Below, piece after piece: positions 29,501 through 42,022 of a stretch of 64,000 nt of DNA. Numbering within the stretch: the first letter of the stretch is position 1; the number at the start of each line of letters is the position of its first letter. Below the pieces are notes generated by a model that searched no databases, was not told the origin of the DNA, and saw only the letters and a program-made list of their open reading frames with translations. The stretch covers positions 3,879,459 to 3,943,458 of the forward strand of contig CM039504.1 of assembly GCA_022432975.1 (NCBI GenBank), given 5' to 3'. Both the position numbers and the translations under genes were made by a program. Source of the stretch: Begonia masoniana (lineage: Eukaryota; Streptophyta; Magnoliopsida; Cucurbitales; Begoniaceae).

Positions 29501-32500
29501 CTATGAAGGAGAGATTGGATTATTTAGATGATGGAAAAAATATCTTTAAACTGCGTTTACGACTCTGTTCATCCTTGTACCCTGTCAATGAAAGAGTTAG
29601 AGATTTTTTTCTGGAATTCGACCGACACACTCTTCGTACGAGTCCTCCTTGGGGTTCTGAACTTCTTGAGGTATTCTTTTAATATATTTTCTTAACTATT
29701 ATTTCCCATTTTCGAATCCTTAAACAACATCATTTGCTATATTATTTCTTAAATCAGATATCCTATTATTATTTTTAAATCTCTTGGCGGATAACTTGGG
29801 TTCATGTTTTGAGGTTATAATATTAGATTTTAGCAAAATAAATGGGTAAAACTTGGTTATTTGACTATCTGCTTAGAAGTTGAGAAGACCTGCAAACAAG
29901 TGGAGCTATTTCTTGTTTAATTTTAAAGCCTTAAAGTCTCATTTCAGTCCAGAAGTAATGTTAGACTAACCCTGTTACAATCTTCTTTGGGGTTTTCAGT
30001 TTGAAATACACGTTGATTTTCCTACCGTGTCCAAAATGTTCAAAATAATTTTTGGTGGATTCTTAAACTATCGATGCCATTACTTGTCTGATTTCGAGTT
30101 CATAGAGTTGGATAGTGAAAATAAATATTGGGTACCATCATGTGCAGGCTATTAACAGTTTAAAGAATGTAGATTCTACTGCTTTGCTTCAGTTTCTTCA
30201 TCCAGTTTTGAGTATGCTACTCCACCTTATAGGCAATGGTGGAGAAACCCTCCAGGTTTTTCCTTAGAATTCACCTTGATCATGTTGTGAACATTGAACT
30301 TTTTATTTAGTTCAAAAAATAACGTCTTTTGCCTCGTAACCCTATCTGAATATATTCTTCATGTGGATTTCAGGTTGCAGCTTTTAGAGCCATGGTCAAT
30401 ATTGTTACTCGGTATGAATTCCAATTGATAGACTATCAGGGCCATATAATTGATAACAATATGCAACATGTGACACTGTGATTCCTTTCCAGTGGGTTCA
30501 CACCTTTGCATACTTTTATATCAACAATAGCATGGGGTACAAACAGGGTCGATTTTCTACTGCAAACCTTCTTGCTAAACTTTTTTCATTGTTGTGACAT
30601 CTTGCCATGATAGTAATAATTTTCAAGTGATTTGAAGTCTTTTCCCGGTTGAGTTGGAATCAAATGTCCTTCAAATTTCTATTTGTCTCATACAGATTTA
30701 TGGCATTGTGAATGATATATGTAGGGTTCAGCAGGAGTCAGTTGATGACACTGAGAGGAATCACTTCCTTGTTAATTATGTTGATTATGCTTTTGATGAC
30801 TTCGGGGGACGTCAACCACCTGTCTATCCTGGTCTATCAACTGTTTGGGGAAGCTTGGCCCGCAGTAAGGTAGCCTTAAATCTGGTTTATTATGAATTTC
30901 AGTTAGTGCTAGTGTTACTTTACTGGTACATTTCATTATGGTTTCCATATATTCTTTCGTAACAGTTTGGTGACATTTACATTAGTCCTTTTTTATTTAA
31001 AACATTTTTGTATCACTCGATTTTGAACCATTTCAAACCTAGCGCAAAAAAATCCAAATAGGTCAATATATTAAGTTTTGTACTTAATTATTTTCTCTTT
31101 TTCCTCAATGATGCAATATTGATTTTTTTTTTCTTGATTTTGGCAACAAGTCTTAATTGTTACTTCTAGTGCCATAAAAAATTATTACTATCTATCATGT
31201 CAATAATAAATTTGTTAGAATTTTTTTTGGAGGGGTAGAGCTATAGGTTATATAAAAATTTCTTTGTTGTAAAAAAATAAAAGTCTTTCAGTTTAACTGG
31301 GTCTCTTGGTTCATCTAGTTATGTATATTTTCATATGATACATATTTTGACCACGTAAATAATACAACCTTGTGTAAGTGTTTAGTGGGTCCCAAGACTA
31401 TAGTTCGACCAATTGCATGAAATGTATGCATACTGTTGGATTGGAAGTCTTGTTCTAACTGGCAGTGGAAAGGAATAAATTAAAGTATAATAGAGCTTAT
31501 CTTCTTTATGTTGAAACTGACGATATTCTGACTCAAATTGTCGACATGGGTTCTTGATATATAAATTATTGCTTAGTTTATTTCAAAAATTCATTTTATG
31601 AAAGTAATATATGGTTGTAATGGTTTTTATTATGTAGGCCAAAGGGTACCGTGTTGGACCGGTGTATGATGATGTTCTAGCAATGTCTTGGTTTTTCCTT
31701 GAGCTTATTGTCAAATCAATGGCATTGGAGAAGACCCGTCTTTTCTATCACAGCCTTCCATTAGGTTAATTCGTAGTTCCTCATAGCTATACATATATTT
31801 TGTTTGTCCTCTCTATTTTCTTAAGTTATTTATCCTTTTCATAAAGTATACTTTTCTTCTCACGACTTATTCTCTACAATTGATAGTTTTTTTTGACTTA
31901 TAGACAATATATTGAATGCCATATAAAATCTTATTTTGAAGTATGACTTTTTTAATATTAGTAATATATTAAGTAATACATTATTTTCTATTTCAACGAT
32001 AAATAATTAGTTGTAGTGGCTGTATTTATTGAATATTACAATTATTTGATATTAGTTAGGCATCTCTTTATTGGAGAGTTTTTTCTTTTTTTTTTTTGCT
32101 AATTTGAATTTGAATTTCCCAGTGTAGGGATCTTATACATCTGCAGTATTTGATTTTGTCAAGAGAATGAATAAATGAAAATAGTACTTCTTGTGATATC
32201 AAAGCAATTCACTTATGCAAAATTTGTACATTGTTCAATTTATTTTTCATGGCTTCGTTGTTGGGTCTTGGTGGTAGTTTGGTGACATAGAAGAGCAATA
32301 AATGAAAGATGTTGCTAAATCGAGTTTAGAAACAATGTTGTGAGCTATGATGACTCGAAGAATTTGTAAACTGCCTTGGTGAAAAATCATTTTTGATGAT
32401 CTTTGAGTTAACATTATTTTTCCTGTGACAATGAATCCCCTGTTAATATTGCACATAACCTAGTGCAACATAATTGAATGAAACATATGGAGATATTATA

Positions 32501-35500
32501 GAAGAGAAATTAGAGTGTGGTCTTAATAGTAATCCCTATGTTTAAAGAGGTTTTATTGTCAAACTTAGAATAATCAATTTTTTCTCACTTGCAGGGGGAG
32601 GGTGAGAACTAGGAGTGTTTAGTTTCTTCTTTGAATATAAAATGCCTACTACAGGGTTGATTATATCTGCAGTTTTTATCCCCTGTTAATATTGCACATA
32701 ACCTAGTGCAACATAATTGAATGAAACATATGGAGATATTATAGAAGAGAAATTAGAGTGTGGTCTTAATAGTAATCCCTATGTTTAAAGAGGTTTTATT
32801 GTCAAACTTAGAATAATCAATTTTTTCTCACTTGCAGGGGGAGGGTGAGAATGGAGTGTTAGTTTCTTCTTTTGAATATAAATTGCCTACTACAGGGTTG
32901 ATTATATCTGCAGTTTTTTGATTCTGCAAAGAGAATTGAATGACTGAAAAAAAGAACTATTTCTTCAACATTAATGACAGATTTTGATGTCTATTGAATT
33001 CTTTAATTTATTTTGGTGCTCTTTACATGTTCACTTATAATCTCCCCCTTTCAAATTCATTTGTTATATTTTCTGTCTACAGGTGAAGATATTCCTCCAA
33101 TGCAATTGAAGGAGGGAATATTTAGATGCATTATGCAGCTGTACGATTGCCTCCTTACTGAAGTGCATGAACGCTGCAAAAAAGGGTTAAGCTTGGCAAA
33201 ACGGTTGAATAGCAGTTTGGCGTTCTTTTGTTATGATCTTTTATCCATTATTGAACCACGTCAAGTATTTGAATTGGTTAGTGAATTGTTCGCTTAATTT
33301 CCATTAGTATACCTTAACTCCATAGTTATTTAACAAGGGATTTTTTCTATTTTTAGGCGAGTGACTTTTTTCAAACAAAAGTGAATTTTTTTTGTTGTTT
33401 TCATCTACTTGATCAATATGTTGTTGAATTGGTATATCCTAACAGAACTCTCTCTGCTATAAAAGGATGGTTACTATTAATCTTTTTCATGGAAGAAAGT
33501 TATTTGTTTTAAGGACTATCAAGACGCCATGATCATATCCCATTGGATAGAGATATCTACCTCTTGATTTTAGTTACCTGATTCTCCTTCTTCTTTCTTC
33601 TAATTTCTGGTAAAACTCTGTTTCTTTTAAGAAAAAAGAAGTGAATTGTAACCATTTTATTTGATTGATGATTTTTTGGGTTTCTAATACCAGAGAATCA
33701 TTCAGATATAAGAGTTTTTCTTAAGCCTTTTTGTTTTGATTTTTTTATTTATAATTTTATGTCTCTCATGGAAATGTTAGGTCCTGGTGCTGTATAATGT
33801 CAGATAATATTATGCAGCTGTAGTTTTCTCTTTGCTGTTTTGTTTAAGTAGAAGTATTTTCTTTCTATTATTTTTTGTTTCGCCAAGTGTTTTGAAAGTT
33901 TTTATGGACACTGGATCCTTTTACGTGCTAATGTGATTAGAGATAGGTAATTTATCTTGCAATTTGTTGACTGGGGAATGGGAAAGAGAGCTCGACTTCT
34001 ATCACTTCTAGAACTTGACACTTATTGTTACTTTGTACTGTTTTGGTTATTATTCACTTTTCTCACCAATTTTATCTTCTACAGGTATCATTGTACTTGG
34101 ACAAGTTTTCTGGTGTTTGCCAGCCAGTTCTGCATGACTGCAAGCTCACTTTTTTGCAGATTTTATGCGATCATGATCTCTTTGTAGAAATGCCAGGAAG
34201 AGACCCCTCTGATAGGTACCTTTAAATATTGCATCATCCATTGTAAAAATAACATGGTGCCCTTATAATTTGCATTTTGGATGGAAAAGTAACTTGTTAG
34301 TTTATGGGTTGCTGTCTTTCAAAAATCATTATTATATTATTATTGGAATCAAGGTAACATGCAGCGATAGCTTTTGATTTGATATGCCGTCTTGAGTAAT
34401 GCGAAGAAGGAATTAGTAATTTCTACCTATTTGGACTCATTCGAATTAGTCAAAAGCTATAAACTAATACAAGTAGCTTTTATTTCTTTCTGGTAGGGTA
34501 TGAGTATTGTTTATTGTTTTGCATGCTCTATGCACTGATACATTTTTGTTGCTTATATTTAAGTTGGTGAGAATTTTCGTCTTTCCCACCAACAGCATAA
34601 ATTTTTCTGATCAAGCTTTGGGTGAGTTCAAAGAATTTTATGAGCTCAATACAGCCGAATAATTCCTCCAAAAAAGATCAGATACACAAAAGAATTTATC
34701 TTTCTTTCCTCCTCCCCTTATATAAGCTAGATGCATTGATATTTGATGTGTGCTTGACTTGATTTGTTTTCATGTTATAGGAACTACCTTTCATCTGTCT
34801 TAATTCAAGAACTTTTTCTTACTTGGGATCATGACGATCTTGCTCTGCGTGAAAAGGCAAGTGAAACAAAATGAGTTTTATCTTATTCTTATAGTTGTCC
34901 TTTATTTCTTTCATGTGTATGATGGAGGCTTATTTTATTTAAAATGGCTAACATAATAAAACTTTTACCCACGACATATTATCAATTTAAACACTTAGTT
35001 TTCTTTCATTTATAGGCAGCTCGAGTCTTAGTTGTTCTCCTATGCAAACATGAATTTGATGCTCGATACCAAAAGCCTGAAGATAAGCTATACATTGCCC
35101 AGCTATATTTTCCACTTATCGGCCAGGTACACATTATCTGATTTATAAAATGAAAAATTAATTCTTTACTACCCAGAAACTACAATTGTAAAATGTCTCA
35201 TATTTGTGACACCGCACCCTCGTGTTTTAAATTAGCTAACTGAGAATATTGTTGTTTTCTTCCCTAATGAAGATGGAAATTTCCCTAATGAAATACAAAT
35301 ATCTCCTGAATCATGCGATAAAAAACCACAAACCTGAACTGGTGATGGATAATTCCGTAGTATATAATTATTGACAACATTAATCCTTAACTTATGTTTG
35401 GAGCTGTGCAGATTCTAGATGAAATGCCTGTCTTCTACAACCTTAATGCTACAGAGAAGCGTGAAGTATTGATTGTGATTTTGCAAATTGTACGTAACCT

Positions 35501-38500
35501 TGATGATGCTTCACTTGTCAAGGCGTGGCAGCAAAGTATTGCTCGGACTAGATTGTTCTTTAAACTCATGGAAGAATGCCTAATTCTTTTTGAGGTTTTC
35601 TATTTTTCTTACTTGAAAGAATTACATCACTCCATTCCTTGGTATGATAGTTTTGTACGTGAATCTAGTTTAGCCATACTTGATAACCAACAAGATCTTC
35701 ATTAAAAATATGCCTTTTTTATAGTGGTTTTGTTATCTCTACTATTTGGGATCAACTGCTATAAAGTTTGATTTTTCTTTGAGTGGATGATCTGATTAAT
35801 GTTACAGATCCTTCGTGTGCAGTTGAACTTACTGTTTTTTTTATTCTGTTTATTTTATTCTGTTTATTTATTTATTCTAATGATACTTGAAGTAACAATT
35901 CTTAATTGTGCATTTTAAAGCATAAAAAACCTGCTGATGGCATCCTTCTGGGTTCTAGTTCGCGTAATCCTGCTATTGTAGATGGTCCTGGATCCCCAAA
36001 GTATTCTGATAGACTTTCTCCTGCAATTAACAATTATCTATCTGAAGCATCCAGACAAGAAGTCAGAGTGAGTTAATTGTTGTGGTTTCTCATAGTTTAC
36101 CGTTCAGATTTCTTTTAATGGTTACAGATTTTTATTGACTGATTTTCTCCCTATGCATTTTATTGTTTTCACTATTTTTTCCCAAATTTCTTTTGAGCAA
36201 AATTTCAAACAGAATTATTTTTTTCTCAAATATCTGGATCTCCTTCGTGCAGCCTCAAGGCACACCTGAGAATGGTCATATGTGGCAGCGGGTGAACTCT
36301 CAGCTTAGCTCCCCTAATCAGCCTTATTCTTTGAGAGAAGCTTTAGCTCATGCACAATCGTCTAGAATTGGTGCTTCTGCTCAAGCACTTAGGGAATCTT
36401 TGCACCCAATTCTAAGACAAAAACTGGTGTGTAATCATTGTTGTTGCCTCTTATTGATCTGATTATCTTATTTTATAATAACTTTCTTAAGCTCCATTGT
36501 TGTATTTCTTTCTTGATACAAATTCAGTTTCTCAACAAAAAATGATGTTCACCAAACTAACTAGTTAATTTCCAGGAGCTTTGGGAAGAGAATTTGAGTG
36601 CTTCAGTGAGTCTTCAGGTTTTGGAAATTACTGAAAAGTTCTCTATGATGGCATCATCCCATACAATTGCTAGTGACTATGGGAAACTTGATTGCATTAC
36701 AACCATATTTATGAGTTTCTTTTCTCGAAATCAACCTTTAGCTTTTTGGAAAGCAATGTTTCCAGTATTCAACAGTGTCTTTCATCTTCATGGTGCCACT
36801 TTGATGGCGCGAGAAAACGATCGTTTCTTAAAGCAAGTTACTTTCCATCTTCTTCGACTTTCAGTATTTCGAAATGATAGTATCAGGAGAAGGGCTGTTG
36901 TTGGACTCCAGATTCTTGTCAGGGTATGCTTTTGATAACAATGTTCACTTACTTTATACACTTTTTCCTTGGGCCACTTGTGTAATTCCTGAATGGTTTA
37001 CTGCAGAGTTCTTTCTGTCACTTTACACGGACAGCTAGGTTGAGGGTCATGCTGATAATCACACTATCCGAATTGATGTCTGAAGTGCAAGTAACTCAAA
37101 TGAAGTCAGATGGAACACTTGAAGAGAGTGGCGAGGCACGAAGACTTCGAAATTCTCTAGAAGAAATGGTAGATGGGGCCAAGGCTCCTAATATGTTGAA
37201 GGAGTTTGGACTTCCTGAGTCTGCACTAGTGGCAATCTCTGAAACATCAACAGATAACCGGTGGTCCTGGTCAGAGGTGAAATATCTCTCAGCTAGTCTC
37301 CTTCTTGCCCTTGATGCTAGCCTGGAACATGCTCTTTTGGTAAGTTTTTCATGTCAACTGTCTATGTGACATCAACTTTGATTGGGATGCTATACAATTA
37401 TATTTAGGCTAGGAAGTTGTTGTACGGTTAGCCAGGGATGATTCACCATTAGTTGAAGCTTAATGGTTTTTCATTACTACTTTTGGTATTAGGGTACAAT
37501 TTCTCATATAAGTCAATAAACAAAGAGATGAACTTCTAACGGATATTGCTATTTCCTGTTCTTTGTCTTGGCACATACTTGAATCTCTGCTAATATCTAT
37601 ATATTTGCATCTATTGAATAATTTAACTCAGTTCTGTTATGGTATATACTCCATATGGTCGTGGAACACTTGTTTCTCCCTCTGAGATATCTCAAAAAGG
37701 AAAGTCTGATAAGGAACCATTCGTTGTAAAAACGCTCATGAGGCTTTGTTCTTAATCATAATGAGTTGAATCCATTGTATTAGCATGTGTTGGTACTAGC
37801 CGTATGAATGAAAATTCTTGTAATGTTCTGAAAACTTTTTACTTTAGGCCTCTATGATGACAATGGATAGATATGCTGCCGCCGAAAGCTTCTATAAGCT
37901 AGCAATGGCATTTTCTCCTGTTCCCGATCTCCACATTATGTGGTTGTTACATTTATGTGATGCACATCAAGAGATGCAATCTTGGGCAGAAGCTGCCCAG
38001 TGTGCTGTAGCAGTGGCTGCTGTTGTAATGCAGGTAACATTTAGTGTACAATTTCTCTGACCAATTTTTTTTTCTTTTCCTTTTTTTTTTATTTAAAGGT
38101 TTTGTGCTGATTTAGTCCTCAAATGGGGATATATGTTTGTTTCAGGCACTTGTTGCTCGAAATGATGGAGTCTGGAACAAAGATCATGTAACTGCTCTGC
38201 GGAAAATTTGTCCTATGGTCAGCAGTGAGATTACCTCTGAGGCATCTGCAGCTGAGGTAGAGGGATATGGCGCTTCCAAACTCACTGTCGACTCTGCCGT
38301 GAAATACCTACAACTTGCAAATAAGCTTTTCTCTCAAGCAGAGTTGTATCATTTCTGTGCGAGCATTCTGGAACTTGTTATTCCGGTTTATAAAAGCAGG
38401 AGGGCGTATGGGCAGTTAGCCAAGTGCCATACGTTACTAACCAATATTTATGAATCAATCCTTGAACAAGAATCTAGTCCAATTCCATTCACTGATGCCA

Positions 38501-39474
38501 CATACTATAGGGTAGGCTTCTATGGGGACAGATTTGGGAAGTTAGATAAGAAAGAGTATGTGTATCGAGAGCCTCGTGATGTACGGCTGGGTGACATAAT
38601 GGAGAAACTTAGTCATATATACGAATCTAAAATGGATGGGAATCATACTTTGCACATCATTCCAGATTCTAGGCAAGTGAAAGCAGATGAGTTGCAACCT
38701 GGAGTTTGTTACCTACAAATCACTGCTGTGGATCCAGTAGTAGAAGATGAAGATTTGGGAAGCAGGAGGGAGAGAATTTTCTCTCTTTCCACTGGGAGTG
38801 TTCGTGCTCGAGTGTTTGACCGCTTCTTATTTGATACCCCATTTACCAAAAATGGCAAGACCCAAGGAGGACTGGAAGACCAATGGAAAAGACGAACTGT
38901 TCTTCAGACTGAAGGCTCATTCCCTGCATTAGTGAATAGACTTTTCGTGAATAAATCTGAATCACTCGAGTTTTCTCCAGTAGAGAATGCTATAGGAATG
39001 ATCGAAACTAGAACTGCCGCGTTACGAAATGAACTCGAAGAGCCACGCAGTTCTGAGGGGGATCAACTCCCTCGACTACAGAGTCTTCAGAGAATTCTTC
39101 AAGGCAGTGTTGCTGTTCAAGTACGAATCCTAAACTTTCTATACTTTCAATTCAAACTTGTGATTGTAAATAAAAAATTGAAATGGTAAATTAAACATGA
39201 CGTAATATATATATTGCAGGTAAACAGTGGAGTACTTAGTGTCTGCACAGCCTTCCTGTCAGGTGAGCCAGCAACAAGACTGCGATCTCAAGAACTGCAG
39301 CAACTGATAGCTGCACTGCTCGAGTTCATGGCGGTCTGCAAACGAGCCATTAGGGTTCACATTAGACTGATTGGCGAGGAGGATCAGGAATTTCACACTC
39401 AACTTGTCAATGGATTCCAGTCGCTCACTGCTGAACTATCACATTACATTCCAGCAATTCTCTCGGAGCTTTGA
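23600..39474 (+). CDS. SPK1: SPIKE1, DOCK-family guanine nucleotide exchange factor for ROP GTPases
   Basis: Thirty exons join to 5,514 nt, 1,837 residues (Arabidopsis SPK1 is about 1,830): 23600-23656, 23733-23895, 24550-24680, 24797-24900, 25017-25072, 25214-25311, 25406-25543, 26101-26412, 26978-27265, 27812-27979, 28063-28254, 28390-28433, 28924-28993, 29509-29670, 30148-30255, 30374-30411, 30725-30869, 31638-31764, 33083-33276, 34085-34215, 34781-34856, 35016-35126, 35412-35594, 35921-36067, 36253-36426, 36576-36923, 37007-37339, 37848-38033, 38146-39120 and 39220-39474. The DHR1/C2 domain spans about residues 455-640 (from AFDFRTTMRNEPFLQLFHC) and the catalytic DHR2/DOCKER domain about 1380-1837. 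The family activates ROP/RAC GTPases to control actin, cell shape and ER export. The frame is intact throughout. The exon 21 donor is GC by the best model. Confidence 0.96.
24207..24366 (+). repeat. 82-bp imperfect tandem duplication in SPIKE1 intron 2
   Basis: The block starting gaaacaccctatctcatgg at 24207 recurs from 24289 as gaaacaccatatctcatgg. Both copies end with ttaggttaacatgtggggct. The copies differ at several positions. Confidence 0.85.
29339..29391 (+). repeat. (ATCTCC)n hexanucleotide microsatellite in SPIKE1 intron 13
   Basis: About eight consecutive ccatct units, seen directly. Confidence 0.95.
32437..32922 (+). repeat. 243-bp tandem duplication in SPIKE1 intron 18
   Basis: The unit starting cccctgttaatattgcacat at 32437 repeats at 32680 with only a few differences, and it runs through to the ttatatctgcag motif. 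Each copy has a ctcacttgcaggggg segment that looks like a 3' splice acceptor, but no homologous coding sequence follows. Confidence 0.9.
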
Positions 39475-39891
39475 TTGTCTCCATCCTGACGCCAAGATTT
39501 ATTTGCATGTAAATTAACTAATGCACCTGTGTCCATACACACGTTTAACAACCTTTTTCTTTTGTTTTCTTGGTAATATAATAGTCTAGTGCTTGTTTGT
39601 ATTGTTGCTGATTGCTTGATACTTTCTGGAGAGATATTCTATGGTTGTTTCCAAGAAAAAAAGGTCGTTTACTTTTTTGTTTCCAAACGCAGCAGTTTTC
39701 ATTTATAAACCTTAATCTCCACAAGAGCAGACCAAAAATAGTACTGTAAGAACCATCAAAATGGAACATTAAAGAGACAAAATAAAAGGCCAATGAGTTG
39801 CTTGCTACATACACAGGCACGTCAGAAGTGCAACTGGCAACTACAAAACTGACCACACCAAGATACAAACAAAAAGGTTGGAGAACGACAA
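39475..39891. other. Convergent 3' region of SPIKE1 and NF-YC
   Basis: Trailer sequences of the two convergent genes. No additional coding frame is supported. Confidence 0.55.
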
Positions 39892-40622
39892 TTATTCTTC
39901 GTTTTGATCCGGCTGAGGCTGGCTATGGGGCCATGGCATGAAAGCCACAGATGGTCGAGGCTGTTGAGCTCCGTACATTGCTGCTTGATCGGCTACCGGC
40001 TTCCCCATGATCATACCTGCAGGTCCAATTGGGTGTGGTGGGACATAGTAATATGGAAGTTCTGCTGGGGAACCAACAACCGGGAGAGCGCATTTGGTCA
40101 CTCCCAATCCCTCCTCCTTCAACTCATCCCTCGGAATAATATCGACCAAGAAATCAAAGACATCTGTTCTTGAAATGGCAGCTGCAATGTCAGTTTTTCT
40201 GAAGAGTTCTTCTCTTGTTCTCTTCTGTGTGAATCCACGAGCGTAAGGTCAGCTCAAGAATGAACATTTCACACGCCTTTGCAAATATCACCGGGGCTTC
40301 GGCTGATATCATTCGAACGTCTTCATCGGCTTTCATTATTTTCTTTATCCTAGCGAGCGGAAGACTGTGGTTCTTGAAGTCAGGTTGTCTGCTCAATTTC
40401 TTGCATTTGGTTGGCCCAAAACATTTGAAGTTGCTGCTGCTGCTGCTGCTGATGGAAGTATTGTGCCTGCTGGTATGCAAGCTGGTGAGGTGAGTTAGAA
40501 AAAGGGGCTGGGGGCTGATTTGGAGAAGGGACAGCAACAGAAGGATTTCCAGAAGCCACCATAGGAGCGTTTGGGTAAGGATTAGCAGGGTCGGTAGCTG
40601 ACCTGCACCGGAAATTACTCAT
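39892..40622 (-). pseudogene. NF-YC: Nuclear transcription factor Y subunit C, disrupted by two +1 frameshifts
   Basis: The homology is clear. There is a Gln-rich N-terminus ([17 protein letters not shown]), then the H2A-like histone fold ([43 protein letters not shown], then DIAAAISRTDVFDFLV), and a Pro-rich tail ending QPQPDQNEE. NF-YC pairs with NF-YB and then NF-YA to bind CCAAT boxes. The fold cannot be read in one frame: one extra base lies at about 40382-40384 (between QTT and DFKNH) and another at 40192-40193 (between LQKN and DIAAA). Each gives an immediate TGA, and there is no room for an intron. It is either a fresh pseudogene or two consensus errors. The start is uncertain: Met at 40634, 40622 or 40562, because a possible acceptor (ggtgcag) at about 40606 and a donor at about 41282 suggest a 5' UTR intron. 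Confidence 0.8.
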
Positions 40623-40634
40623 TACAGTTAACAA

Positions 40635-41574
40635 AACACATTCACTTGTATAAAATTCAAAACATCAGAAGTACATACATACGAACTTCGCTAATACTCA
40701 GGTGTTACGATAACAACACTTGGAAACCGTTCAAGTCGAATCCGTCTTCTCCCACAGAACTATCAATTTCAATCACTTCTCCCCTGCCTTGGGAAAAGGT
40801 CATGCCTTACAGTTAAATGAAACTTCAAAGATAACAAAATTTAAATAACCAACATGCCTAAATACCAGGAGTCGAAACCCAGATCCCTTATTCAGAATAA
40901 TGAACATGCATCGGATAATCAAGGCCAAAAGAGAGATAAATAACACATATTTGACTGAAAAAGGTACTTGCATTGCCTAATATGCCGTAACACATCATGA
41001 TCATAGAGCAAATCAAAGCAAAAGAACAGCATATAGACCCCAATTTTCCTCTAGGATGCATGTCCCTACATTTGAAACAGCTCTAGATTCGAGACTCTAA
41101 ACAGAAACGTGAGCAAGAAAGCATGGAAAAGAAAAAAGCATGTCTCATTTCCTACTGCTCACAGAGTTCCAATATTCCAACGTCCTCAACCACCATGGGA
41201 AAAAAAATGAGGAGAAAAGCCAAAAAGGGACCAGATCTGCCATAGAAAATCTGGAAAACAAGAAGCAAAGACGAAGAAATTACCTGATAAGAAAGAGCAG
41301 AACCTTTTTTCAGAGCTCCCCAGTAACAAAACCCTAAGAGGGAGAGAGAGGAGATTGTCAAAGGGAGGGACAAACACCGTTTGAAATATAGGGAGAGAGA
41401 GACAAACGGGGCATCTCCACGATGACACGTTACGAGCACTGAGTTCTGACTTGAAAATGGTGTTGACTTTTTCATCCTCCCCATTATCCCTAATTCTAAT
41501 TATTAAAAAATTATTATTATTAATGTAATTAATATAATTAATTATAAAAAATAATAAAAACAATACAAAAGCAC
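40635..41574. other. Probable 5' UTR, intron and promoter of NF-YC
   Basis: A donor (cttatcag|gtaattt on the minus strand, about 41282) after a CT-rich leader with ttagggttttg fits a non-coding first exon of the NF-YC gene. Otherwise AT-rich with no gene. Confidence 0.5.
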
Positions 41575-41646
41575 GATCGCGATGGGACTCGAACCCACAA
41601 TCTCCCGCTCCGGAGGCGAGCGCCTTATCCATTAGGCCACGCGATC
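41575..41646 (-). tRNA. tRNA-Arg (anticodon CCG)
   Basis: Read on the minus strand, a 72-nt cloverleaf forms. The 7-bp acceptor stem pairs GATCGCG with CGCGATC. The A box is TGGCCTAATGG and the anticodon loop is CTCCGGA, giving anticodon CCG. The T arm contains the B box GGTTCGAGTCC. There is no intron. T runs follow within 30 nt downstream and would serve as Pol III terminators. The CCA end is not encoded, as expected for a nuclear gene. Confidence 0.96.
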
Positions 41647-41758
41647 AGATGCAAGAAGGAGCGACATTGAAAACTAATATTGCTTTAAACTATGTTATTC
41701 GGTTGCAGAACAGTAACCGTTCCACCTGATTTGCCCCATTTTCTCCCGACCCATCCGC

Positions 41759-41760
<2 letters not shown>

Positions 41761-41791
<31 letters not shown>
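41761..41791 (+). repeat. (CT)n microsatellite upstream of the bHLH gene
   Basis: About 15 CT units, roughly 230 bp upstream of the bHLH start. The 41647-42022 interval also holds a pyrimidine-rich leader that is probably the bHLH 5' UTR. Confidence 0.9.
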
Positions 41792-41794
<3 letters not shown>

Positions 41795-42022
41795 AAATAT
41801 AAGAAGAGGTTGAGTAGTTGTAGTTAAAAGGTCGTTCTGAAGTCTATCTGGTCTGGTCTTCTCCTCTAACCTCCTTCTTCCCAAACAATATTATTCTCTT
41901 TTCTGGACAGTATCTTCTTTCGTATCTCTCCCTCTCTCTTCACTACTCTACCCTCCTTTCTCTTCCAAAAAACGAAGCTTTTACCGACTGTCTCTTCCCT
42001 TCTGATCACTCAAAGAGCGATA

